Assembly (NCBI RefSeq): GCF_037152535.1
Contig: NZ_JBBCMA010000001.1
Location: forward strand, 558,001-622,000
Source of the DNA: Leclercia sp. AS011
Lineage (GTDB): Bacteria; Pseudomonadota; Gammaproteobacteria; Enterobacterales; Enterobacteriaceae
Reading direction: 5' to 3'
Length of the DNA: 64,000 bases
Made by a program: the position numbers and the translations under genes. The notes beneath the pieces are model-generated. The model made no database searches and was not told the DNA's origin. It worked only from the letters and a program-made list of their open reading frames with translations. This document shows, one piece after another, positions 35,569-44,418 of this stretch (positions within the stretch are counted from its first letter, which is position 1; each line of letters begins with the position of its first letter).

Positions 35569-36207
35569 ATGAAAATTGCACTGATGATGGAAAACAGCCA
35601 GGCGCCAAAAAACGCCATCATCCTCAAGGAATTGAACGCCGTTGCTGAAGAGAAAGGTTTCCCGGTCTACAACGTTGGGATGAGCGACGAAAACGATCAC
35701 CACCTGACCTATATTCACCTGGGCATCATGGCGAGCATTCTGCTGAACTCGAAAGCGGTGGATTTCGTGGTGACCGGTTGCGGTACCGGCCAGGGCGCGC
35801 TGATGTCCCTGAACATCCACCCGGGCGTGGTGTGCGGCTACTGTATCGATCCGGCGGATGCGTTCCTGTTCGCCCAGATCAACAATGGTAACGCGCTCTC
35901 CCTGCCATTCGCCAAAGGCTTCGGCTGGGGCGCAGAGCTGAACGTGCGCTTCATCTTCGAAAAAGCCTTCACCGGGCGTAACGGCGAAGGTTATCCGCCA
36001 GAGCGTAAAGAGCCTCAGGTTCGCAACGCCGGCATCCTGAACCAGGTGAAAGCCGCGGTCGTTAAAGAGAACTATCTCGACACCCTGCGCGCGATCGATC
36101 CAGAGCTGGTCAAAACGGCAGTAACCGGTCAGCGTTTCCAGCAGTGCTTCTTCGAGAACTGCCAGGATAAAGAGATCGAAGCTTTTGTCCGCGGTCTTAT
36201 CGGCTAA
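35569..36207 (+). CDS. RpiB/LacA/LacB family sugar-phosphate isomerase
   Basis: A 212-aa protein of the RpiB/LacAB fold (MKIALMMENSQAPKNAIILKE start, VVTGCGTGQGALMSLN active-site loop with the conserved Cys of the GCGTG motif, and GVVCGYCIDPADAFLFAQI). It would interconvert ketose and aldose phosphates; the exact sugar is unknown. It is longer than the 149-aa E. coli RpiB, with a C-terminal helical extension. AGGAG lies 8 nt before the ATG. It is a lone gene absent, as far as I recall, from this place in E. coli, and stands beside a divergently ended exporter gene. Confidence 0.88.
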   Translation: MKIALMMENSQAPKNAIILKELNAVAEEKGFPVYNVGMSDENDHHLTYIHLGIMASILLNSKAVDFVVTGCGTGQGALMSLNIHPGVVCGYCIDPADAFLFAQINNGNALSLPFAKGFGWGAELNVRFIFEKAFTGRNGEGYPPERKEPQVRNAGILNQVKAAVVKENYLDTLRAIDPELVKTAVTGQRFQQCFFENCQDKEIEAFVRGLIG

Positions 36208-36223
36208 GTTGCCAGCACCTGTG

Positions 36224-36251
36224 AAAAAGCCAGCATACGCTGGCTTTTTTT
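36224..36251. terminator. terminator between the isomerase and MFS genes
   Basis: AAAAAGCCAGC / GCTGGCTTTTT perfect stem with an ATAC loop; A and T tracts on both sides make it usable for both convergent genes. Confidence 0.92.
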
Positions 36252-37671
36252 ATGCCTGTTTTCTGGATACCGCGCTGCCGGCATCTTTCACCAGCCGCAG
36301 GGTATCAAACATCCCCAGCAGACAGACCAGCGCAATCGCCACAAACGCCAACCGAAAGCTGATCCCCGGAAGCGCCGCTATCCCGAGCATCTCACTGCAC
36401 AGCTCTCCGATACGGATCCCGATAGCACCCAGCGTGATCCCCAGCCCCACCGCCAGTTGGGTAGCGGTAGAGAACAGGGTATTGGCATAGCTCATCTGCG
36501 GGGAAGGGACGTCGGCAAAGGCGAGGGTGCTGATGGCGGTAAACTGAATGGAACGAAATACGCCGCCCAGATAGAGCACCAGCATGATCGCCCATACCGG
36601 CGTCTGCGGCGTCAGAAACGCGCAGGCCAGCAGGGCCAGCACGTTGAGCGCCCCGTTGATCAGCAGCAGCTTTTTAAAGCCCAGCCCGCGAATCAACGGC
36701 GTGGTCGCCGGTTTGATGGTCAGGTTGCCGACAAATACCGCCAGCACCAGCAGACCGGAGTGAAACGCGTCCATGCCGAATCCCACCTGGAACAGCAGCG
36801 GCAGTAAAAAGGGAACGGCGCTGATGGAGGCGCGAAACAGCGATCCGCCATACATCGTCACGCGAAAGGTGGGCACCTGTAGGGCGTCGAGGCGGATCAT
36901 CGGCCATTCGGCGCGCCTGAAATGCCGCAGGGCATAGATCAGGGTAGCCATCCCGACAGCCAGCAGCGCGAAGGTGATTAGCGTATTTACCTCCTGCGCC
37001 CCCATCATCTCCATGGCACAGACCAGGCTCACCATCGCCACCGAGGTGGCAATAAAGCCCGGGGTGTCGAACGGGCGACGGGTCTCTTCATAGATGTCCG
37101 GGATAATGCGCAGCGCCAGCACGATGGCAATCAGCCCCAGCGGCACGTTAATAAAGAAGATCCAGCGCCAGTTGGCATAGCTGGTAATAAACCCGCCCAG
37201 CGGCGGGCCGATGATCGGTGCCACCAGCGCGGGCCAGGTGAGGGTGGCGATGGCGGTAATCAGCAGATGTTTCGGGGTGGTACGCAGCACCGCCAGCCGT
37301 CCGACCGGCACCATCAGCGCGCCGCCCATCCCCTGCAGGACGCGCATGGCGACGAACTGGTCGACGCTGGTGGCGAGGCCGCACAGCACCGAGGCGAGGG
37401 TAAAGATAGCCAGCGCAAGGGTGAAGACTTTGCGGGCACCAAAGCGGTCGGCGATCCAGCCGCTGGCGGGGATCAGCACCGCGAGGGTGATGAGATAGGC
37501 GCTGATGCCGATGTTGAGATCCACCGCCTGCACGCCAAAGCTTCTCGCCATATCGGGCAGCGCGGTAGCGATCACCGTCCCGTCGAGAAACTCCATAAAG
37601 AAGGCACCCGCTACCAACAGCGCAGCGGGAGAGATCCCGCTGGTCGCTTTACCGGAGATGTTTTCGGTCAT
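36250..37671 (-). CDS. MFS transporter, DHA2 (14-helix) drug-efflux type
   Basis: A 473-aa membrane protein of the EmrB/QacA group. Motif A-like GWIADRFGARKVF follows helix 2, the DHA2 motif C-type MEFLDGTVIATALPDM lies in helix 1 (conserved Asp), and GALMVPVGRLAVLRTTP is family-typical. About 14 hydrophobic segments are expected. It probably exports drugs or metabolites with protons. AGAGG precedes the ATG at 37671. No regulator or membrane-fusion partner is encoded beside it. Confidence 0.9.
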   Translation of the reverse strand: MTENISGKATSGISPAALLVAGAFFMEFLDGTVIATALPDMARSFGVQAVDLNIGISAYLITLAVLIPASGWIADRFGARKVFTLALAIFTLASVLCGLATSVDQFVAMRVLQGMGGALMVPVGRLAVLRTTPKHLLITAIATLTWPALVAPIIGPPLGGFITSYANWRWIFFINVPLGLIAIVLALRIIPDIYEETRRPFDTPGFIATSVAMVSLVCAMEMMGAQEVNTLITFALLAVGMATLIYALRHFRRAEWPMIRLDALQVPTFRVTMYGGSLFRASISAVPFLLPLLFQVGFGMDAFHSGLLVLAVFVGNLTIKPATTPLIRGLGFKKLLLINGALNVLALLACAFLTPQTPVWAIMLVLYLGGVFRSIQFTAISTLAFADVPSPQMSYANTLFSTATQLAVGLGITLGAIGIRIGELCSEMLGIAALPGISFRLAFVAIALVCLLGMFDTLRLVKDAGSAVSRKQA

Positions 37672-37785
37672 TTTTCCTCTGCCACATCAAATTTTTTTTA
37701 AAAATTTACAGGAACAAACATGCTGCTAATGACATGATTTATATTTATTTTTAACAGGAACGCCGTTTTATTTTAAATAAACTGG

Positions 37786-37801
37786 CGTGATGAATATCAC
37801 A
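37786..37801. promoter_or_regulatory. CRP site upstream of azuC
   Basis: CGTGATGAATATCACA matches the CRP consensus TGTGA-N6-TCACA at nine of ten positions. It is 98 bp upstream of azuC with a TATTAT -10-like sequence at 37830, fitting CRP regulation of azuC known in E. coli. Confidence 0.75.
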
Positions 37802-37883
37802 AAATCATTGATTTTTGTGATGGGGGTCATATTATTAGCGCATCAACAATAACACCTGCATAACATTTAGCCGGAGCATAATG

Positions 37884-37967
37884 ATGAAATTGCGCAAAAT
37901 CCTGAAAAGCATGTTTGAATCCTACTGCAAGACCTTCAAGGACGTACCGCCAGGCGCGATGTTCTGA
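37884..37967 (+). CDS. azuC: AzuC small membrane-associated protein (AzuCR dual-function RNA)
   Basis: A 27-codon gene, [20 protein letters not shown] then VPPGAMF, matching E. coli AzuC (28 aa) except for a few residues. In E. coli the RNA (AzuCR, also IsrB) both encodes AzuC, which binds the glycerol-3-phosphate dehydrogenase GlpD, and base-pairs with target mRNAs. GGAG lies 7 nt before this ATG; a second in-frame ATG is 3 nt upstream. The gene is followed by a strong terminator at 37976 and preceded by a CRP site. This transcript is too short for standard ORF calling. Confidence 0.9.
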   Translation: MKLRKILKSMFESYCKTFKDVPPGAMF

Positions 37968-37975
37968 TAAGAAAA

Positions 37976-37998
37976 AACCTGCTACGGCAGGTTTTTTT
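37976..37998 (+). terminator. terminator of azuC
   Basis: AACCTGC / GCAGGTT stem with a TACG loop followed by TTTTT, 8 nt after the azuC stop. Confidence 0.92.
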
Positions 37999-38064
37999 AT
38001 GCCTGCAGGCCGCATCCGGGCGGCGGTTTTGCTACTATGGCGGCCTTTCAAACAGGAGAAGCCT

Positions 38065-38316
38065 ATGTCTCAAAACCTGAGTGCCGATCAGGAACTGATC
38101 TCTGACGTCGTTGCATGCCAGCTGGTCATCAAACAAATCCTTGATGTCATTGAAATCATCGCCCCCGCTGAGGTGCGCGAGAAGATGTCCAGCCAGCTGA
38201 GAAACATCGATTTCGCCAGCAATCCTGCCTCGGCCGACCCCGTCACGCTGCGCGCCGTACAGAAAGCCATTGCCCTGATTGAACTGAAGTTCACCCCGCA
38301 GGGCGAGTCTCACTAA
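38065..38316 (+). CDS. yecJ: YecJ, DUF2766 small protein
   Basis: An 83-aa soluble protein (begins [20 protein letters not shown]), matching the E. coli YecJ core [14 protein letters not shown], with a single Cys and no signal. The ATG at 38065 follows AGGAG with 6 nt spacing. It is all-helical by composition. Function unknown. In E. coli it is a neighbour of azuC and ftnB, as here. Confidence 0.92.
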   Translation: MSQNLSADQELISDVVACQLVIKQILDVIEIIAPAEVREKMSSQLRNIDFASNPASADPVTLRAVQKAIALIELKFTPQGESH

Positions 38317-38396
38317 AATAAACCGACGTTTTGAATTTAGAAATGGTTTTGTGAGAATAATGTGAACGGGCGACCTGGGGTCGCCCGGAATGCGGG

Positions 38397-39740
38397 TTAG
38401 AGGAAGGTCTGCACCAGCAGGTAGCTCACCGCGCAGGCACAGCTTACCCCGATAAGCCCCGGCAGAATAAAGCTGTGGTTGATAATAAACTTGCCGATGC
38501 GCGTCGTGCCCGAGCGGTCAAAACCAATGCAGGCAAGGTCGCTGGGATAGGTCGGCAGAACGAAATAGCCATAAGACGCCGGGAAGAAGGCAATCAGCAT
38601 CTTCGGATCGATCCCCAGCATTAACCCCATCGGCGCGACGGCGGTCAGGGCTGCCGCCTGGCTATTGACCAGCTTCGAGACCAGGAACAGCACAATGGCA
38701 TAGGTCCAGGGGTGACTTTTTACTACCCCTTCCAGCGCCATCTTCAGCTCATCCAGATGCGCCTGGAAAAAGGTATCGCTCATCCATGCCACGCCAAAGA
38801 CCGAGAAAATCGCCACCATCCCGGCCTTAAACACCGCCCCGTTGGAGATCGCCGCAGCATTCACTTTGCACACCATCAGCATCACCGCCCCGGCAATCAG
38901 CATCATCATCTGGATCACCAGGTTCATCGACAGCGCCGTCATTTTGCCTTTTACCTCAAAGGCAGGACGCAGCTCGGGCAGGGCACCCAGCACAACCACG
39001 ACGGCAATCCCGGCAAAGAAGATCCACGTCGACCAGTAGGCCTGCTTCGGGAAGCGCTGATTCATCAAGGTGTCGGTGCTGCCATAGATGAATTTACGCT
39101 GCTCAGGATCCTGCAGCCGGGCCTGAAACTCCGCATCGTCGGCCAGATCTTTGCCGCGGCGCAGACTCCAGAGGGCGGCAATCGCTACCCCGGCCAGCGA
39201 GGCCGGGACAGAAATCGCGAGGATCTGCAGTATGCCAAATGCCTGACCCACCCCGTGCTGCGCGGCCAGAATGGAGACCAGCGAGACGACGGCCACCGAC
39301 ACCGGCGAGGCGGTGATCGCCATCTGCGAGGCAATGGATGCCACTGCCATCGGGCGCTCGGGGCGGATGCCTTTTTTCAGCGCAATATCGGCGATGATTG
39401 GGAACATGGTATAGACCACGTGGCCAGTTCCGCAGAGGAAAGTGAGCATCCAGGTGGTGAAGGGGGCGAGCAGGGTAATGTGTTGCGGATGTCGCCGCAG
39501 CAGCCGTTCGGCAAACTGCATCATCACGTTTAACCCACCGGCGGTCTGCAAGGTGGCCGCGCAGCCAATGACCGCCAGGATCGTCAGCATGACGTCCACC
39601 GGAGGCTTGCCGGGCTGGAGCCCAAAGACAAAACTGAGAATAAACAGACCAATACCGCTTATCAGCCCCAGTCCCATCCCACCGAACCGGGTGCCGATGA
39701 GCAGGCACAGAATAATGACAACAAATTCAACGGTAATCAT
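38397..39740 (-). CDS. anaerobic C4-dicarboxylate transporter, DcuA/DcuB family
   Basis: A 447-aa inner-membrane carrier. LQPGKPPVDVML, LCGTGHVVYTMFPIIADIA, KKGIRPERPMA and LPTYPSDLACIGFDRSGTT are nearly the same as in E. coli DcuB, which exchanges fumarate for succinate and binds DcuS. About 12 helices. I chose the ATG at 39740 (AGGGA upstream), because the 12-codon upstream extension lacks similarity. Not a neighbour of ftnB in E. coli, so inserted here. It may supply C4-dicarboxylates during anaerobic growth, as an additional Dcu paralogue. Confidence 0.9.
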   Translation of the reverse strand: MITVEFVVIILCLLIGTRFGGMGLGLISGIGLFILSFVFGLQPGKPPVDVMLTILAVIGCAATLQTAGGLNVMMQFAERLLRRHPQHITLLAPFTTWMLTFLCGTGHVVYTMFPIIADIALKKGIRPERPMAVASIASQMAITASPVSVAVVSLVSILAAQHGVGQAFGILQILAISVPASLAGVAIAALWSLRRGKDLADDAEFQARLQDPEQRKFIYGSTDTLMNQRFPKQAYWSTWIFFAGIAVVVVLGALPELRPAFEVKGKMTALSMNLVIQMMMLIAGAVMLMVCKVNAAAISNGAVFKAGMVAIFSVFGVAWMSDTFFQAHLDELKMALEGVVKSHPWTYAIVLFLVSKLVNSQAAALTAVAPMGLMLGIDPKMLIAFFPASYGYFVLPTYPSDLACIGFDRSGTTRIGKFIINHSFILPGLIGVSCACAVSYLLVQTFL

Positions 39741-39910
39741 ACGTTTCCCTCGTCTGTGAAAATGAAATTTTCGCAAATCATTACACGGAGAAGGGTTATT
39801 CGGTGGGAGCCAGATCGGATTTGTTAAAGATTAATAAAAGCAAAGGGTTGGTTGCATTTTTGTAACAAACTTACCCGGCACAGGCCGGGTAAGAAACGTG
39901 AAGTGCAGAA

Positions 39911-40414
39911 TCAGTGGTGCTGGCAGTTGACGACGTTAAGCAGGTGGCGATCGGTCTGTTCCAGACCCATACCGGTGCGACGCGCCTGGCGAACTTCATC
40001 GAGGATAGTTTTCAGTAATACCCCATCCTGCTGCTGCTCTTTTTCAATATCGTGCAGGAAGTTGAGCGTGGAGATATCCTGCATTTTTCGCGCTTCATCC
40101 GCCAGTTCATTCAGCGTCAGGCAGCGCTGTTCATACTCTTCCAGCGTGCGCTGGAACACCGCTTCCAGGCAGGTACAGTCTTCATCAGACATATCAACGG
40201 GTTTCACAACCGGCATAGCGCCCGATGCTTTCAGATAATCGAAAACGCGCATCATCTGGGTGACGTTGCTCTGCGCCTGGCTGCGCAGGAAGGTCGCGGA
40301 ACCGGTCAGATGATGTTCAGAACACCACTCGCTGAGGTGCAAAGAGAGATTTGACGCGTGAAACTCCAGGTTCATCTGCGTGTTGAGCTTGTTAATCATA
40401 TCCGAGACAGCCAT
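39911..40414 (-). CDS. ftnB: FtnB, ferritin-like protein
   Basis: A 167-aa ferritin-like subunit. The length and the segments [37 protein letters not shown] and [13 protein letters not shown] match E. coli FtnB (YecI), which differs from FtnA in that the ferroxidase site is incomplete. The start at 40414 is used because AAGGGA lies 6 nt upstream; the ATG at 40420 is too close to it. It would help repair iron-sulphur clusters or store iron. Convergent with nothing; the flanking gap to the DJ-1 gene is long and AT-rich. Confidence 0.92.
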   Translation of the reverse strand: MAVSDMINKLNTQMNLEFHASNLSLHLSEWCSEHHLTGSATFLRSQAQSNVTQMMRVFDYLKASGAMPVVKPVDMSDEDCTCLEAVFQRTLEEYEQRCLTLNELADEARKMQDISTLNFLHDIEKEQQQDGVLLKTILDEVRQARRTGMGLEQTDRHLLNVVNCQHH

Positions 40415-40957
40415 ATCCATTCCCTTTTCTTCGTTTATGTAACCTAAAAATAATCATCATTAACGATAGTTCACTACAGAATAAAAGCATTCTGTTTTCC
40501 CTGTATGTGATCTCTAATTCACTTCAGAAATCTCTTAAAAATATAATAACAGTAGAAGGGGCATAAGAAAATCCTCATAAATATATTCTTACTAAACCTT
40601 ACTTCCTGGTGGGAATTACCAACAGTGAAGGATTCTGCGCGAGTCAGACAAAAACCAGCAACATACAAGTCATTGTTATTTATTGTTTTGTATGAATTTA
40701 GAACAGTTTAATTGATAATATTGATTTATCTTTCATCGTGTAGCAGCGAAAAATGCGCTTAGCAATTAAATGGATAATTATTTCTGCCAGGCGGGAGGAA
40801 GATAATTCTTGTTATGAGTAAAAACTTACATCTGAGGAAAATTGCGCAGGATCATTTTTGTAGAAAATAGTGCGATATGTGATCCCGCAGGAAGTTTACC
40901 GACCGGCACTCTGTGAAAATGAAACATTGTTTTATCTTCATAACTAGCGGAGTTCTT
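40415..40957. other. 543-bp AT-rich region between ftnB and the DJ-1-like gene
   Basis: No large gene is visible. I noted an ACAGAATAAAAGCATTCTGT palindrome (40477-40496 region), a CATACAA / TTGTATG pair separated by about 19 nt (40660-40692), and an 18-codon ATG frame at 40814 (MSKNLHLRKIAQDHFCRK) preceded at some distance by GGGAGGAAG. Promoters for both flanking genes must lie here. Confidence 0.5.
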
Positions 40958-41515
40958 ATGGCAAAGGTTGCGGTGCTGCTGGCACCCGGATTTGAAGAGG
41001 CGGAAGCGATCATCACCATTGATATCCTGCGCCGTCTCAACATTGAGGTAGAAACCCTGGCCTGCGCCGGGTCGCGCGCGGTGGTGAGCTACCATTCAAT
41101 CCCGATGGTTGCGGACAGTACCCTGAGCGAGAAAATTGATACTTACTATGATGCCGTGGTCTTGCCGGGCGGGCCGCAGGGCAGCGTCAATCTCGCCGCC
41201 AGCGCCGACGTGGTGCGTTTTATCGCCGCCCATGACGAAGCGGGCAAGATTATCGCGCCGATCTGTTCCGCCGCCGCGCGGGTGCTGGGGGGGAACGGGT
41301 TGCTGAAAGGGCGTCGCTATGTCTGTTCAGGCGATCTCTGGCAGGGCGTTGAGGACGGCGTCTATGTCGATGCCCCGGTGGTGGAAGACGGCAACCTCAT
41401 CAGCGGCAAAGGTCTGGGCCTGGCTTTCGACTTCGCGCTGACCCTCTCTGCGCGCCTGTTGAGGGATGAAGCCCCGGTGCGCGACCATGCCGAGCACATC
41501 TACTATCCCTGGTAA
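40958..41515 (+). CDS. DJ-1/PfpI family protein
   Basis: A 185-aa cytoplasmic protein with the DJ-1/PfpI fold (MAKVAVLLAPGFEEAEAIIT, DAVVLPGGPQGSVNLAAS, IAPICSAAARVLG with the nucleophile Cys). It is related to YajL/ThiJ. Possible roles are deglycase or chaperone activity, glyoxalase III-like activity or oxidative-stress response; none can be chosen from sequence. The ATG at 40958 follows GCGGAG by 5 nt; the longer upstream frame is not supported. Inserted between ftnB and araF compared with E. coli. Confidence 0.87.
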   Translation: MAKVAVLLAPGFEEAEAIITIDILRRLNIEVETLACAGSRAVVSYHSIPMVADSTLSEKIDTYYDAVVLPGGPQGSVNLAASADVVRFIAAHDEAGKIIAPICSAAARVLGGNGLLKGRRYVCSGDLWQGVEDGVYVDAPVVEDGNLISGKGLGLAFDFALTLSARLLRDEAPVRDHAEHIYYPW

Positions 41516-41829
41516 GATCGTTGGGCGCGCCTGCGCCCGTCTGACAAGGATATCTTAGCTGATCTTATGGACTAATCTGCTTTGCCCCTTTCGAATTGTC
41601 TGACAAATCCCCTTCGATTTATGTCATTTTTCGCTGAATGTATGTACGCAATTACTGTAATTCTGCCGTGTGATGGCGCTCTCTTATGGATGATTAATTT
41701 CCCGCTAAAACTATCTCAAGCTAATGCGGTTTAAACACGCATGGCGCTAATGCCTTGTTTTAAGTCCGATTAAGCAGAATTGAGATGTTGTTTCCCCTAC
41801 ATATTAGAACGCTAAAGCTGGAGTTAACC
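41516..41829. promoter_or_regulatory. araFGH promoter region
   Basis: The 314-bp spacer holds an AraC-type half-site TATGGA-N7-GCTT at 41566-41582 and a second TATGGA at 41685-41690. A CRP-like TGTGAT lies at 41670-41675. It fits AraC- and CRP-controlled transcription of araF, but exact sites are inferred from motif resemblance only. Confidence 0.55.
41566..41582. promoter_or_regulatory. candidate AraC half-site
   Basis: TATGGACTAATCTGCTT resembles the AraC half-site pattern TATGGA-N7-GCTA, about 250 bp before araF. Confidence 0.5.
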
Positions 41830-42819
41830 ATGCACAAATTTACTAAAGCGCTGGCGGCCATCGGTCTGGCTGCCGTTATGTCACAATCCGCTATGGCGGA
41901 GAACTTAAAGCTCGGTTTCCTGGTGAAGCAGCCGGAAGAGCCATGGTTCCAGACGGAGTGGAAATTCGCTGATAAAGCCGGGAAAGATTTGGGCTTTGAA
42001 GTGATCAAAATTGCTGTACCGGACGGTGAAAAAACGCTGAACGCCATCGACAGCCTGGCGGCCAGCGGCGCGAAAGGGTTTGTCATCTGTACTCCGGATC
42101 CAAAACTGGGCTCCGCCATCGTGGCGAAAGCGCGCGGCTATGACATGAAGGTTATCGCGGTGGACGACCAGTTCGTCAACGCCAAAGGCGCACCGATGGA
42201 CACCGTGCCGCTGGTGATGATGGCGGCGACCAAAATCGGCGAGCGTCAGGGCCAGGAGCTGTATAAAGAGATGCAAAAACGCGGCTGGGATGTGAAAGAC
42301 ACCGCCGTAATGGCCATTACCGCCGACGAGCTGGATACCGCCCGCCGCCGTACTACCGGTTCGATGGATGCCCTGAAAGCCGCCGGCTTCCCGGAAAAAC
42401 AGATCTACAAAGTGCCAACCAAATCTAACGATATCCCGGGCGCTTTCGATGCGGCCAACTCCATGCTGGTTCAGCACTCTGAAGTGAAACACTGGCTGGT
42501 GGTCGGGATGAACGACAACACCGTGCTCGGCGGCGTGCGCGCTACCGAAGGCCAGGGCTTCAAAGCGGCAGACGTTGTCGGTATCGGCATCAATGGCGTG
42601 GATGCAGTGAGCGAACTCTCTAAAGCCCAGGCGACTGGCTTCTACGGCTCCCTGCTGCCAAGCCCGGACGTTCACGGCTACAAATCCAGCGAAATGCTCT
42701 ACAACTGGGTCACCAAAGGGGCAGAGCCGGCGAAATATACTGAAGTGACCGACGTGGTGCTGATCACCCGTGACAACTTCAAAGCCGAGCTGGAGAAAAA
42801 AGGACTGGGCGGTAAGTAA
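41830..42819 (+). CDS. araF: AraF, L-arabinose-binding protein
   Basis: A 329-aa periplasmic binding protein, same length as E. coli AraF. The signal peptide MHKFTKALAAIGLAAVMSQS is cut near AMA-ENL, and the mature start LKLGFLVKQPEEPWFQTEW is diagnostic. It delivers arabinose to AraGH. The start at 41830 follows CTGGAG. It is followed by araG after about 70 nt and the operon continues to araH. Confidence 0.97.
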   Translation: MHKFTKALAAIGLAAVMSQSAMAENLKLGFLVKQPEEPWFQTEWKFADKAGKDLGFEVIKIAVPDGEKTLNAIDSLAASGAKGFVICTPDPKLGSAIVAKARGYDMKVIAVDDQFVNAKGAPMDTVPLVMMAATKIGERQGQELYKEMQKRGWDVKDTAVMAITADELDTARRRTTGSMDALKAAGFPEKQIYKVPTKSNDIPGAFDAANSMLVQHSEVKHWLVVGMNDNTVLGGVRATEGQGFKAADVVGIGINGVDAVSELSKAQATGFYGSLLPSPDVHGYKSSEMLYNWVTKGAEPAKYTEVTDVVLITRDNFKAELEKKGLGGK

Positions 42820-42889
42820 TTTACTGTGATTGCGCCCCCCGCAAGCCATGGGGGGGCCAGACGTTCACTACTCGATCCCCGGAGACGTT

Positions 42890-44404
42890 ATGCAACAGTC
42901 TGAACCCTATCTCTCATTTCGCGGCATCGGCAAAACCTTTCCCGGTGTCAATGCGCTTACCGACATCAGCTTTGACTGCTATGCGGGTCAGGTCCATGCC
43001 CTGATGGGAGAGAACGGCGCTGGAAAATCCACGCTGCTGAAGATCCTCAGCGGTAACTATGCCCCCACGACGGGCACCCTGGCGTTACAGGGCAAAGAGG
43101 TCGCCTTTGCGGACACCACTGCCGCGCTGAACGCTGGCGTCGCCATCATCTACCAGGAGCTGCATCTGGTACCGGAGATGACGGTGGCGGAAAACATCTA
43201 TCTCGGGCAGCTCCCGCACAAGGGCGGTTTTGTGAACCGTTCGCTGCTCAACTATGAAGCCGGTCTGCAACTTAAGCACCTTGGGCTGGATATCGACCCG
43301 CAGACCCCGCTGAAATATCTCTCCATCGGCCAGTGGCAGATGGTGGAAATCGCCAAAGCGCTGGCGCGCAATGCCAAAGTCATCGCCTTTGATGAACCGA
43401 CCAGCTCTCTGTCGGCGCGCGAAATCGAGAACCTGTTCCGGGTGATCCGCGAGCTGCGTAAAGAGGGACGCATCATTCTGTACGTGTCGCACCGTATGGA
43501 AGAGATCTTCGCCCTCAGCGATGCAATCACCGTCTTCAAGGATGGCCGTTATGTTCGCACCTTCACCGATATGCAGCAGGTCAACCATGACCAGCTGGTG
43601 CAGGCGATGGTGGGTCGCGAACTGGGCGATATCTACCACTGGGAGCCACGCCAGTACGGCGGCGAACTGCTGCGTCTGGAAGAGGTGAAAGCTCCGGGCG
43701 TGCGCACCCCAATCAGCCTCACCGTGCGCAGCGGCGAGATTGTCGGCCTGTTCGGGCTGGTGGGGGCAGGGCGCAGCGAGCTGATGAAAGGGCTGTTTGG
43801 CGGCACCCGCATCACCGGCGGCCAGGTCTTTATCGACGGCCAGCCGGTCGATATTCAGAAACCGGCGCACGCCATTCGTGCGGGGATGATGCTCTGCCCG
43901 GAAGACCGTAAAGCCGAGGGGATCATTCCGGTGCACTCGGTGCGGGACAACATCAATATCTCGGCGCGCCGCAAGACCATTCGCGCAGGGTGTCTGATTA
44001 ACGACACCTGGGAGGTCAGCAATGCCAATCACCACATTCGCTCGCTGAACATCAAAACCCCGGGCGCTGAGCAGCTGATCATGAACCTCTCCGGCGGGAA
44101 CCAGCAGAAGGCGATCCTCGGCCGCTGGCTGTCGGAAGAGATGAAGGTGATCCTGCTGGATGAACCGACCCGCGGCATCGACGTGGGGGCGAAGCATGAG
44201 ATTTATAACGTGATTTACGCCCTGGCAAAACGTGGCGTGGCGGTGCTCTTTGCCTCCAGCGACCTGCCGGAAGTGCTGGGTGTGGCCGACCGAATCGTGG
44301 TGATGCGTGAAGGGGCCATTGCCGGTGAATTGCTTCATGAACAGGCGAATGAACAGCAGGCGTTAAGCCTCGCCATGCCTAAAGTCAGCCAGGCTGTCGC
44401 CTGA
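42890..44404 (+). CDS. araG: AraG, L-arabinose ABC transporter ATPase
   Basis: A 504-aa double ATPase of the CUT2 family, same length as E. coli AraG. First half: Walker [25 protein letters not shown] signature and [11 protein letters not shown]. Second half: GLVGAGRSE (degenerate Walker A), [15 protein letters not shown] and [12 protein letters not shown]. The start [19 protein letters not shown] aligns with E. coli; a longer frame upstream is not supported. It lies 14 nt before araH. Confidence 0.97.
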   Translation: MQQSEPYLSFRGIGKTFPGVNALTDISFDCYAGQVHALMGENGAGKSTLLKILSGNYAPTTGTLALQGKEVAFADTTAALNAGVAIIYQELHLVPEMTVAENIYLGQLPHKGGFVNRSLLNYEAGLQLKHLGLDIDPQTPLKYLSIGQWQMVEIAKALARNAKVIAFDEPTSSLSAREIENLFRVIRELRKEGRIILYVSHRMEEIFALSDAITVFKDGRYVRTFTDMQQVNHDQLVQAMVGRELGDIYHWEPRQYGGELLRLEEVKAPGVRTPISLTVRSGEIVGLFGLVGAGRSELMKGLFGGTRITGGQVFIDGQPVDIQKPAHAIRAGMMLCPEDRKAEGIIPVHSVRDNINISARRKTIRAGCLINDTWEVSNANHHIRSLNIKTPGAEQLIMNLSGGNQQKAILGRWLSEEMKVILLDEPTRGIDVGAKHEIYNVIYALAKRGVAVLFASSDLPEVLGVADRIVVMREGAIAGELLHEQANEQQALSLAMPKVSQAVA

Positions 44405-44418
44405 GTAAGGAGAATAAG

